Shown here: positions 17,157 to 25,438 of the stretch, in pieces
How positions within the stretch are numbered: position 1 is the stretch's first letter
Layout of the letters: every line of letters starts with the position of its first letter
NCBI GenBank assembly: GCA_944324965.1
Contig: CALUYH010000011.1
Location: forward strand, 1-44,097
Reading direction: 5' to 3'
Length of the DNA stretch: 44,097 bases
Source of the DNA: Candidatus Avelusimicrobium gallinaceum
GTDB taxonomy: Bacteria > Elusimicrobiota > Elusimicrobia > Elusimicrobiales > Elusimicrobiaceae
Translations under genes and position numbers: made by a program
Notes under the pieces: generated by a model
Database searches by the model: none
What the model saw: the letters and a program-made list of their open reading frames with translations, nothing else
What the model was told of the DNA's origin: nothing

Positions 17157-20100
17157 ATGAACAAACTGATATCTCTTGTACTGAGTATATCACTAATCTT
17201 CGGAAGCATAACACCTTCCTTTGCACAGGCTAACAAGATTATTCCAGGTGCAGCGAAAACATTAGGAAAGAGCGGAGCGGAAGTAGCCGGAAAATCCGCC
17301 GCCGGGCAATTGTCCGTTAAAGGATGGAAATATATCCCGGGGGCCAAAGCGCCGGTTGCTACTACAAAAGCCCCGTATAACCCGGCTATCGGTAAGTCGG
17401 CCGTAACCGGTCAGCCTCTTTCCACGTCGACCCATCGTGCGGCCCAGGTCTTCACGGGCTCGTCGGCGGCGTCTAAAAAAGCGCTGGACCAACACATTGA
17501 AGCCCGCGTGGCCGATCAAATCAGCCGCCAGGCTCCGGCTCTGCAGTTAGACCAATTGGCCGCTTTAGCCGCCAAAAAGGAATTAACCCAGCAGGACGTT
17601 GCTACCCTGTATCATCAGATTTTTGACGTTTCCCGCTCGGATTCGGCCAAAGATTTCCTGCTTTTAAGCACGCTGCCTTCCCTTACGGTGGAACGCGGCG
17701 TTGCCATTAGCGAAGACCACCTCGCCCAGGCGCTGCAAACGTATCGGCGCATTTTGCTGTCCCACAACAGCAATGTGGCGGTGAACCCCGCAGTTCAGTT
17801 GTCTCAATCGCAGTTGAAAGAATGGTCCAAAACCATGGCTGCCGTAAGCAACCTGGGTTTTTACGGTTCTGCCAAAGATGCGGCCCTTTTAATTGATACT
17901 TATAATAAAGTCCCCGCGGCGTTGAAACCCGTCAGCGAAGTAATCGTCGGCCGCGCGTTGTTAAACTTGCAGGCGTACGGTGCGTTGGAACAGCTGGCCT
18001 CTAAAGCGGCTGTGAATGGCGAATTGACCGGCGAATTCTGGACCGGCTTGCAATCTTATGTAAAAACGAAAGGTTTGGCGGTCTCGCTGCCGGAAGTACA
18101 AACCGGTGCAAACTTGCCGAATGCTTCCCAGATGAAACGCTTGCTGGGCGGATGGAGCAAATTAAATGTCCGCCATACGGATGCTTCTGCCAATGCAACG
18201 GCTGCGTGGGCCTCGCTGAATGAGAAAAAAGGGAAAGTGATTCCCGCCGCGAAAGAACAAGCTGCTGCGGAACAAGCCCCCCAGGCCGCGCCGGAAGCGT
18301 TCAGACCGGAAGTTACCATCAATTTAGACGACAATTTAAAAGCGGCCGAACAGTTGTCCGTTGAAGCACCGAACGTGGCTGCCGGAACGGAAGAAACTGC
18401 CGCGCAAACGGCCGTGCAGGAAGAAACGGTTGCCGCCGTGCAAGAAGCCCCCGTTGCGGCGGAAGCTTCCGGCACCTGGTTCTCCCGCGGAATGAACCGC
18501 ATTAAAAAGCTTTTTGGTTCCAATCCCGCTGCTCCCGCCGAAGCGGAAGCGGTGAACATTCCGGTTACGTCCACGACCTCCCTTAATCAGGCAGCCTTAA
18601 GCCGTGCGATGGGCTTGTCCACCAGCGGCACCCTGTCCATGGGTGGCTTGGGCGATTTGACCAACAAAATCAACAACAAAAAAATCATTAAACGCGTACA
18701 AAGAACTCTGGAAGGCGCCAGAAACAAAGCCGATACCGAATTTATCGCTTTGGCTCAGCAGGCCCAAAAAGAAGGCCGCGCCTTGACCAGCGCCGATTAC
18801 GACAAATTGCTCTCGGATAATTTCTCCGCCGCGATTGCCGCCGATCCCACGCTGGCTCCGTACGCCAAAGACATTGCCTCCGCGGTGGCCGAACCGACCG
18901 TGGCTCCCGCCAAACGCGAAATGTCTTACTCCTTGAAATTGCATGATGCCGAAGGCAAAGTGCTGCCCGTCACGTTTGAACTGAACGTGCGCTTGCTGGA
19001 TAATACGGCCGTCAAACAGTTTGAACGCTTGGGTGTTACCAACTCCGAAGTGTTCACGATGATGCGCGCCAACAAAGATGGCAAGCCCACCGGTCCGTTT
19101 GAATTGATGTTGACCACTCCCGGCGGCAGCAAGAGACCGATTTACGAACCTTTCATTGAAGGCGGTAAAGCCGGTGTGGAAGCCATGTACTACCGCTTGC
19201 TGGGCGATTACCAGGCCGGTAAATTGACTTCCAATAAAGTAGATTTGAACCTCTATTCCGACGTGTTTGCCGAAAGAGCGACGATGTTTGCCGGTCTGAC
19301 GGAAGGCTTGGGCGGTTTGCCTCAGGCCACTGTAGCGCCGCAAGCCACCGCGTTGGGCATCAGCGACCACAAAGCGCTGCAGCAGGGCGTGTCCCACTCT
19401 CAGTTGGGTAACGTAGCCAGCGTGGTGTTCTCCGGGTTGCAAAAAGAATTTGGTATCAAAAACACGCTGGCCTTAGGCTTGGGCGTAGCCGCCCTGGGCT
19501 TGGGTATCTGCGGTTTTGGTTTGTCCCTCCCCTCCATTGCTGCCAAAATCAGCATGTTGGGCTTAGGCTCCTTCGTATTGGGCGTAGGCGCTAACGGCGG
19601 TGTAAAATCCACCAACAGCATCTTCGCCAAAGAAATGTCCAACGATAACACTTCCGGTACGGCCAGAATGGGTTTCGTCAACGCTCGCGCTTCCGTGGGT
19701 ACGATGACGGGTTACTTGTTCTTCCCCGTGTCCGTATTGTTTGCGTTGTCCGGCGTGGAAGCTTTCCAGTGGTTGTACTATGGTGCTACCGCCGTGCCCG
19801 CTTATGCGTTGGCCAACTTGTTGCTCTCTAAAGTAAGAAACGTTGGTGCCGACCACGGTGTAGCCACCACTTTTACCGATAAAGTCAAAGTGGTAGCCAA
19901 GAGTGGTTGGGGTATTGTCAAAAACATTTGGAATAACGTGAAATTTGCCGTCAGCGGTGGTTATCAGGAACGCTTGAGTGCTATCCGCGAAAAACGCGTT
20001 GTCAAAGAACGCACCAAACAGTATGAAGACATGCTTAACGGCAATACTTCCGCTATGAAACCGGTTGACCCGGCGGCCTCTCAGTCGCTGTGGGCGAAAA

Positions 20101-21707
20101 CCAAAGACTTTATGACCGTCAAGCTGCCGGCCGCTACCAGCCAGTACATGCTGCGCATGATGGCGTTGGTGGGCTTGTATCACTTCGCCGGTATGATGTA
20201 CAACTCCGGTCCGGGCGCCATTATCGGTAACTTTATTAAATCTCCGGAAGGTGCCTCTATTGTGAACTGGGCGCAGAATATGCCTATGCCGATGACGGCC
20301 TTGTTGGCTGGCGGTGCGGGCTATGCGCTGACCAAAGTAGGACAGAAGATTTACAACGCAGTAAGCAAAAAACTGACCAAAGGCCCGGCGCAGAACTTGG
20401 CTGTGGAACAGCCCTCTACGCTGAGCGAAAAAGCCGGTGATTTTGCCAAGAAGAACTTGCCGTGGCTGGTGGGCGGTGCTACGACTGCCGCTACCGCTAT
20501 CGTGCCCGAAGCGTATGAAGTGGCTCACTCCATCTTCAGCCGCTTTGACCCGACCTCCGTCGCTCAGATTGCCACCTTCTTTACGGCGTATGTGGGCGTG
20601 TGGGCTGGCCGTCAGTATCTGTCTCAGTTTGTAAAATCCGGTAAATTGACGCCTCAGGGCATTATCGGTGCCTCCGGTGTGCTGAGCACCGTAGCCGTAG
20701 GCTTGGCGTTCTTGCCGTTCCTGCCGTTGGGCGCCAAAGCGGCCCTGTGGGGTATTGCCGGCTTGGGCTTTGCCAACTTGGCCGGGTTTGAAAACTCCCT
20801 GGCGATGGAAAAATATCCGAACCAGAAACCGGCCGTCAACATGGCTTACACCTTGGCCAGACTTTCCGGTGCGCTGACGGTGCTGTACGGTTCTTTGGCC
20901 AACATGTTCACCAGCATGGGTGTGGCCGATCCGGAAATCAATGCGTTGGTCTTGCCGGCGGGTGCGTTGGCCTTGGGTACGTTGATTAACGGTAAATACT
21001 TTACGCACAACTTCATCCAAGACGTTAAACGCTGGAGAGGTTTACCGCCGACGCTGAGCTATAAATTGCTGCGCTCGGAAGCGGATAACTTCTACAAGAA
21101 ATATCAAGAAAACGGCCACTCCGTGGAATACTGGTCTCAAGATGCCAACCGCATCGCTACGGAACTGTTCAATAAGACCAGACACGAACTGACCACCATT
21201 GAACGCTTGATGAAGCCGATTAACGAAAAACTGCGCTTGAACCAGCTGCGCTTGAGCGTAATCAAAGAACTCAAAGCGTTGCTCAAAGGCGCTCCGCAGA
21301 ACAATGCGTCGCTGGGTATGGAAGAATTGACGTACAAAACTTTCAAAACCCGCGAAATCCAGCCGCTGTTGACCACGCTCTCCGGCAAGAACTTGACCGC
21401 TGAGCAGGAAGCCCAGATTGTGCGCTCCGTGGCGGAAGTCATCAACAACCGCTACTTCATCAAAGCGTCCGAACTGGACAATATGGAACGCGGCGTAATG
21501 GAACGCAACGAAGGGTTGGATCAGTTCCGCCTGGAAGTACTGCGCAATATGTATAAGATGCAGTTGACCAAAATAGCGGAAGATCGTGTTTCCCGCTATA
21601 AAGGAAACAGACCATCTTATGACCGTGCCATGGCTGAACTTCAGGATATGGCCGGCAAAGTGTTGGGCGCGAATAACGACTGGAAAGCCCCGGCCTTTGA
21701 AGAATAA
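17157..21707 (+). CDS. 1516-residue secreted-type/MFS-like fusion membrane protein
   Basis: Not recognised as a named family. A signal peptide (1-23, ending SFAQA) is followed by a Lys/Gly/Ala-rich stretch containing GQLSVKGWKY, then a helical soluble region to ~360, an Ala/Glu/Pro-rich linker (~365-460), and a second soluble domain (~490-745) with Lys-rich helices and a beta-like part around SYSLKLHDAEGKVLPVTFEL. From ~750 to ~1280 there are about twelve hydrophobic segments in two halves separated by a basic cytoplasmic-type loop (~895-985), the layout of an MFS transporter; ARMGFVNARASVGTMTGYLF resembles an MFS helix 4-5 region. Residues ~1283-1516 are a charged helical tail. GGAG lies nine bases before ATG. 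The OPA transporter downstream suggests a transport-related partner role. Confidence 0.75.
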   Translation: MNKLISLVLSISLIFGSITPSFAQANKIIPGAAKTLGKSGAEVAGKSAAGQLSVKGWKYIPGAKAPVATTKAPYNPAIGKSAVTGQPLSTSTHRAAQVFTGSSAASKKALDQHIEARVADQISRQAPALQLDQLAALAAKKELTQQDVATLYHQIFDVSRSDSAKDFLLLSTLPSLTVERGVAISEDHLAQALQTYRRILLSHNSNVAVNPAVQLSQSQLKEWSKTMAAVSNLGFYGSAKDAALLIDTYNKVPAALKPVSEVIVGRALLNLQAYGALEQLASKAAVNGELTGEFWTGLQSYVKTKGLAVSLPEVQTGANLPNASQMKRLLGGWSKLNVRHTDASANATAAWASLNEKKGKVIPAAKEQAAAEQAPQAAPEAFRPEVTINLDDNLKAAEQLSVEAPNVAAGTEETAAQTAVQEETVAAVQEAPVAAEASGTWFSRGMNRIKKLFGSNPAAPAEAEAVNIPVTSTTSLNQAALSRAMGLSTSGTLSMGGLGDLTNKINNKKIIKRVQRTLEGARNKADTEFIALAQQAQKEGRALTSADYDKLLSDNFSAAIAADPTLAPYAKDIASAVAEPTVAPAKREMSYSLKLHDAEGKVLPVTFELNVRLLDNTAVKQFERLGVTNSEVFTMMRANKDGKPTGPFELMLTTPGGSKRPIYEPFIEGGKAGVEAMYYRLLGDYQAGKLTSNKVDLNLYSDVFAERATMFAGLTEGLGGLPQATVAPQATALGISDHKALQQGVSHSQLGNVASVVFSGLQKEFGIKNTLALGLGVAALGLGICGFGLSLPSIAAKISMLGLGSFVLGVGANGGVKSTNSIFAKEMSNDNTSGTARMGFVNARASVGTMTGYLFFPVSVLFALSGVEAFQWLYYGATAVPAYALANLLLSKVRNVGADHGVATTFTDKVKVVAKSGWGIVKNIWNNVKFAVSGGYQERLSAIREKRVVKERTKQYEDMLNGNTSAMKPVDPAASQSLWAKTKDFMTVKLPAATSQYMLRMMALVGLYHFAGMMYNSGPGAIIGNFIKSPEGASIVNWAQNMPMPMTALLAGGAGYALTKVGQKIYNAVSKKLTKGPAQNLAVEQPSTLSEKAGDFAKKNLPWLVGGATTAATAIVPEAYEVAHSIFSRFDPTSVAQIATFFTAYVGVWAGRQYLSQFVKSGKLTPQGIIGASGVLSTVAVGLAFLPFLPLGAKAALWGIAGLGFANLAGFENSLAMEKYPNQKPAVNMAYTLARLSGALTVLYGSLANMFTSMGVADPEINALVLPAGALALGTLINGKYFTHNFIQDVKRWRGLPPTLSYKLLRSEADNFYKKYQENGHSVEYWSQDANRIATELFNKTRHELTTIERLMKPINEKLRLNQLRLSVIKELKALLKGAPQNNASLGMEELTYKTFKTREIQPLLTTLSGKNLTAEQEAQIVRSVAEVINNRYFIKASELDNMERGVMERNEGLDQFRLEVLRNMYKMQLTKIAEDRVSRYKGNRPSYDRAMAELQDMAGKVLGANNDWKAPAFEE

Positions 21708-21728
21708 AAATTTGCAGTAACCGAACCC

Positions 21729-21764
21729 TAAAAGTGGCTTGTGCCGTACGGCAAGCCACTTTTA
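21729..21764 (+). terminator. terminator after the 1516-residue gene
   Basis: Perfect 13-bp stem TAAAAGTGGCTTG (21729-21741) with CAAGCCACTTTTA (21752-21764), the T run lying inside the stem. Confidence 0.8.
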
Positions 21765-21852
21765 GTTGGCCCGGGCGCACCGCGGGAAAGGCAAACCGCT
21801 GTTTCCCGTCGGAAAAAATATAAAAAACTTTCCGAAAAACGGTGCATAAATG

Positions 21853-21861
21853 TGTTATAAT
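21853..21861 (+). promoter_or_regulatory. extended -10 promoter of the OPA transporter
   Basis: TGTTATAAT with TATAAT at 21856-21861; almost the same extended -10 as in front of the 1516-residue gene (TGTTACAAT). A -35 box is not obvious. Confidence 0.6.
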
Positions 21862-21908
21862 AAAGAAGTAAGGATGTTCGTATTTTAATCACACAATAGG
21901 AGACTTGA

Positions 21909-23267
21909 ATGCTACGGAAGTTTATTGATTGGTTTAAGCCGCTGCCCGATGCTGCGGAAAAAATTACCGATCCTCAAGAAATTACTAAGCAGTATAAGCG
22001 TTGGCGCCTTCGCTTATTTATCAGTGCCTATATCGGTTATGCGATGTACTACGTAACCCGCCAGAATTTGAACCCCATTGCTCACGTGTTTAAGGCAGAA
22101 ACGGGTATTACCAACGACCAATTCGGTTTGATGGTATCTATTTCCCTTATTGCGTATGGTATTGGAAAGTTTGTAAGCGGTATGTTGGCTGATAAGAGCA
22201 ACATCCGCGTTTTTTTGGCTTTCGGTTTGATGGCTTCTTCCGTCATTAACCTTTTCTTCGGATACCTGCCTTCTTTCTTCTTGTTGGTCGTTTTCTGGAC
22301 GCTCAACCAGGCTTTCCAGTCTATGGGATTTCCTCCGATCGCGCGTATTTTTGCGTATTGGTTCTCTCCCAAAGAAAGAGCCAGCAAATGGACCTTGTGG
22401 GCTTCCGCTCATACGGTGGGTATTTCCATCGCGGCCATTATTGCCGCGGTTATCCTGAAATTGATGGACATTACTCCGATGATACACTGGCAGTTTGTTT
22501 TTGTATTTTCCGGTATCTTGGGGTTGATTACGTCCTTCTATATTTTGCACAGCGTAACAGATACGCCCGCCAGCGTGGGGCTGCCCCCGGTGGAAGAATT
22601 TATGGGCTGCCAACAGCTGGTAACCAAAGAAGCCAGCGAAGGCGAAAGCTATTGGGTGTTGTTACGCAAATACGTATTAACGAACAAATACATCTGGATT
22701 TTGTCCATAGCATTCTTGTGTGTATATTTTGTGCGTTACGTCACGCTGTCTTGGGCCGCTATCTTCTTGGATACGCGCGAACTCTCCAAAGCCAGCATTC
22801 CGCTTATCTTCACGCTTAACCCCTTGGTGGGCGCGTTGGGCGGTATTACGGCCGGTATTTTGACGTCTAAGGTGTTCGGCGGACGCTGCACTCCTTCCAA
22901 CGTCATTTACTTTATCTTGTTGGCCATTTCCGCTTACGGTTTCTACCTGTTTGCGGGTCCGGATCACTTGTTCTTGACGGGCTTCTTCATCGCCGCTCTC
23001 GGCTTCTTTGTGGACGGCCCTCAGAACTTGATTAACGTACAAATCTCGCTCTTGACCACCAAAGAATCCGTGGCCGCCGCGTGCGGTTTCTGCGGATTGT
23101 TCGGCTACATCGGCGGTTTCTTGGCCGGCAGCGGTGCTTCTTTCATCTTGAATCACTGGGGCTGGGCGGGCGTGTTCAATTCCTGCATTGTTGCCTGTGT
23201 TGTGGGCATTTTGCTGGTAATGACTGCCTGGAAGAAAGAAAACCGCGATATCGGTGCGGCCAAATAA
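21909..23267 (+). CDS. OPA-family organophosphate:phosphate antiporter (GlpT/UhpT/UhpC-like MFS)
   Basis: 452 aa, twelve membrane segments, inner membrane. The N terminus YKRWRLRLFISAYIGYAMYYVTRQNLN matches the OPA signature where the conserved Arg contacts substrate phosphate. GKFVSGMLADKSNIR near 87 is the loop 2-3 motif, and GFFVDGPQNLINVQ near 368 and AACGFCGLFGYIGG near 393 are typical of helices 10-11. It likely exchanges a sugar phosphate or glycerol 3-phosphate for phosphate; a sensor role (UhpC) is also possible, but no two-component genes are present. AGGAGA lies six to seven bases before ATG. It has its own promoter and terminator. Codon use with many GGT and GCC codons suggests good expression. 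Confidence 0.9.
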   Translation: MLRKFIDWFKPLPDAAEKITDPQEITKQYKRWRLRLFISAYIGYAMYYVTRQNLNPIAHVFKAETGITNDQFGLMVSISLIAYGIGKFVSGMLADKSNIRVFLAFGLMASSVINLFFGYLPSFFLLVVFWTLNQAFQSMGFPPIARIFAYWFSPKERASKWTLWASAHTVGISIAAIIAAVILKLMDITPMIHWQFVFVFSGILGLITSFYILHSVTDTPASVGLPPVEEFMGCQQLVTKEASEGESYWVLLRKYVLTNKYIWILSIAFLCVYFVRYVTLSWAAIFLDTRELSKASIPLIFTLNPLVGALGGITAGILTSKVFGGRCTPSNVIYFILLAISAYGFYLFAGPDHLFLTGFFIAALGFFVDGPQNLINVQISLLTTKESVAAACGFCGLFGYIGGFLAGSGASFILNHWGWAGVFNSCIVACVVGILLVMTAWKKENRDIGAAK

Positions 23268-23291
23268 AATTCTTGAAGATCCTTTACAAAA

Positions 23292-23317
23292 CCCCGCGCA
23301 TTGGCGCGGGGTTTTTT
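23292..23317 (+). terminator. terminator after the OPA transporter
   Basis: CCCCGCGC (23292-23299), loop ATTG, GCGCGGGG (23304-23311), then TTTTTT. Confidence 0.95.
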
Positions 23318-23436
23318 GTATGGCAAGAATACTTCGGGCAGACAATATTTTGGTGGTTTTGGTAAAACCACTTTGGAGAATTGGCGGCGTGTTCCGTTGT
23401 GCATTACGCCTATTTCTTTTTCTAATCCGGGCGTAG

Positions 23437-23913
23437 GCGTTGGCTGCTTCTGCGGCGTCTGCTATGCCGTTCTTGGGTATGCCGGGCGGCATCGTAGCGG
23501 GGTACTTGGCGGATAAGTTCTTCCAGGGCCGCTGCACGCAGATGAACTTGATTTACCTGGTCATTTTGGCGGTCAGCTGCTGGTGCTTCTACAAAGTGGC
23601 CTCTGTGGGCGCTTTCTTCCTGACGGCGATGTTTGCGGCGTTTATCGGTTTCTTTGTGGACGGCCCGCAGAACTTGGCCGGCGGTGTGCAGGCTTCCCGC
23701 GTGACGGTACAGGAATCCGTCTCCGCGGCGTGCGGTTTTACCGGTATGTTTGGGTATTTCGGCGCGATGCTTTCCTCTAAAGGTGCTTCTTATATCAGCG
23801 TGCACTACGGGTGGAAAGGTGTGTATGTGTCCTGCATTTTCGCTTGTATCATCGCGATGATCTTTATTTCCATGACCTGGAAGAAAGAAGCCGCGGGGGT
23901 ACCGCACAAATAA
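23437..23913 (+). pseudogene. 5'-truncated OPA-family transporter (C-terminal third)
   Basis: The reading frame is homologous only to the last ~150 residues of the adjacent OPA transporter: GGIVAGYLADKFFQGRCT, GFFVDGPQNLAGGVQ, SAACGFTGMFGYFGA and MTWKKE align with their counterparts and look about half identical by eye. The homology begins next to an in-frame TAG (23434-23436); the 120 bases before it show no transporter sequence in any frame, and no promoter or ribosome site is visible. It is therefore most likely the remnant of a second OPA gene whose first two thirds were deleted. Codon use is still clean and it keeps its own terminator, so the loss may be recent, or a short four-helix protein might still be made from the ATG at 23467. 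Confidence 0.75.
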
Positions 23914-23931
23914 TTTGGTTGTCAGCCAAAA

Positions 23932-23960
23932 CCCCGGAGCAAACGCTCCGGGGTTTTTTT
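23932..23960 (+). terminator. terminator after the truncated transporter
   Basis: CCCCGGAGC (23932-23940), loop AAAC, GCTCCGGGG (23945-23953), then seven T. Confidence 0.95.
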
Positions 23961-23990
23961 GTTAACTACACCCTGGCGAGTAAACGCAAC

Positions 23991-24018
23991 TTGACTTTTC
24001 CTTGAAAAAAGCTATATT
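23991..24018 (+). promoter_or_regulatory. sigma70-type promoter of the ankyrin gene
   Basis: TTGACT (23991-23996), 16-base spacer, TATATT (24013-24018); AAAGGAG follows at 24039-24045 before the ATG. Confidence 0.7.
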
Positions 24019-24050
24019 AAATAGTATCATACAAGCGTAAAGGAGTATAT

Positions 24051-25220
24051 ATGAACAAATATATCGTTGGAACCATGGTTTTTTGTCTGTTCCTGCTTGG
24101 CGTACAACCGGGTATGGCAAAAAATACGATGTCTTCATTAGAAAATAAGGTTTCATCCAGCGTGGCACAGCAGCGTGCCAAAGGGCAACAATGGGGTGAA
24201 GTGGAAGACCAGGTTGTGATGTTAATTAAGCAGCAAAATGTTAAAAAAATCAAAAAAGCCTTAAAGGCGGGCGGCGTGCGTATCAATGCCCAAGATGCCA
24301 ACGGCACCACCCTGCTGATGCATGCGGTAACCAACTGGGATGGTAGTGGAGCGGGAAAGGTGGAAATTGTCCAAGCCTTGCTGGGGGCGGGAGCGGATTT
24401 CCGCTTGAAAGACAAAGCGGGCCTGACTCCTTTTGCACGGGCGTTAAAAGCTCCGAACAATGGGGAAATAGTTGATTTGTTGCTCCAGCTTTCCCCCGTT
24501 CCGTCCCGCTCGGCGCTGGATTATGCAGTCAAAAACCATTATACCCAAGCCGTTTCGTATATAGCCGGCTATGATAATGGAGCCTATGGCCAAAAAGCGT
24601 TGCATTCGGCCGTCAAACGGGGTGCTGCCCAAACGGTGCGCGCGTTAATCCAGGCAGGGGTAAATGACCGCACTTCTGCCACGGAGGCGCCGTTTTTGTC
24701 CTATGATTTGTTTATCACGGCGGTCCGTCAGTCGGATGTACCCACGTACCAAGCTTTAGTGGAAGAGTCCGCCGCCGCAAACATGGAGCAAGACATTTTT
24801 GCCCCGTTGTTTGAAACTCCGCTTGGCGCTACTAAAAAAGATGAACAAGTCCGCTTGCGTATGCTGGAAATTGCCGTAAAATATGCCAATCCGAATAAGC
24901 TGCCCAAAGCGTTGTTGAATATTTGTGCCACCAAAGTGACGGAAGGCCCCTCTCGCTTTATCATGGAGGGCGTAGAGCTTTTGTTGCAGCAGAAAGTGTA
25001 TCCAAATTTCATCTCTTGGATTGATAACAAGTCTGCCTGTGCGGTTACTCCGTATGAAATGTGTCTGGTGCGTGACCAAGCTCGCGCGGCAGAGTTAATC
25101 CGGCAGGCCGGCGGCAAAACGGCGGATTCCGTGGATCCCAAGGCGCAATCAACCCTTGTCTCGCATTTTTGCAGAGAACAATTGCACGAGGCGTATTTGA
25201 GCGATTTCGGATATCGTTAA
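24051..25220 (+). CDS. secreted ankyrin-repeat protein
   Basis: 389 aa with a signal peptide (1-23, ending QPGMA). Ankyrin-type helix-turn-helix repeats follow: INAQDANGTTLLMHAVTNWD near 82, LLGAGADFRLKDKAGLTPFARAL near 110, and later degenerate ones (ALHSAVKRGAAQTVRALIQAG near 184). The second half (~215-389) keeps repeat-like helices without clear consensus and includes three or four Cys, which could form disulfides in the periplasm. Ankyrin proteins bind other proteins; the partner is unknown. It is a single-gene unit with promoter, strong ribosome site and terminator. No enzymatic motif was found. Confidence 0.8.
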   Translation: MNKYIVGTMVFCLFLLGVQPGMAKNTMSSLENKVSSSVAQQRAKGQQWGEVEDQVVMLIKQQNVKKIKKALKAGGVRINAQDANGTTLLMHAVTNWDGSGAGKVEIVQALLGAGADFRLKDKAGLTPFARALKAPNNGEIVDLLLQLSPVPSRSALDYAVKNHYTQAVSYIAGYDNGAYGQKALHSAVKRGAAQTVRALIQAGVNDRTSATEAPFLSYDLFITAVRQSDVPTYQALVEESAAANMEQDIFAPLFETPLGATKKDEQVRLRMLEIAVKYANPNKLPKALLNICATKVTEGPSRFIMEGVELLLQQKVYPNFISWIDNKSACAVTPYEMCLVRDQARAAELIRQAGGKTADSVDPKAQSTLVSHFCREQLHEAYLSDFGYR

Positions 25221-25241
25221 AACATCGCATATGCATATTAA

Positions 25242-25280
25242 AACACCCTGGGGTTCACACTCCCCGGGGTGTTATTTTTT
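25242..25280 (+). terminator. terminator after the ankyrin gene
   Basis: AACACCCTGGGG (25242-25253) pairs with CCCCGGGGTGTT (25262-25273), then ATTTTTT. A second small hairpin ACCCTT-TTGG-AAGGGT with four T (25307-25326) may act as a backup. Confidence 0.9.
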
Positions 25281-25390
25281 GAAAATCATTTTAAATAAGC
25301 GTTTTTACCCTTTTGGAAGGGTTTTTAGTTTGCAACGCGTACTTTCTTTATCTTGATGCATTCGGGCCGTTTACGGCCATTTTTGCCCAT

Positions 25391-25419
25391 AAAAAAGCCC
25401 CCGCCGTTTGGCGGGGGCT
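25391..25419 (-). terminator. terminator after pyruvate kinase
   Basis: AGCCCCCGCC (25396-25405), loop GTTT, GGCGGGGGCT (25410-25419); six T follow on the minus strand. Confidence 0.95.
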
Positions 25420-25438
25420 AAATTCTTTAGCGGTTCAA

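Noticed and set aside
19563..21020. Long minus-strand frame (485 codons) inside the 1516-residue gene
   Set aside because: Composition (His, Gln, Arg, Gly) is that of an antisense shadow; the plus strand has a signal peptide, membrane helices and a ribosome site.
23254..23436. 60-codon ORF in front of the truncated transporter
   Set aside because: It runs through the OPA terminator and has no resemblance to transporter sequence or any ribosome site.
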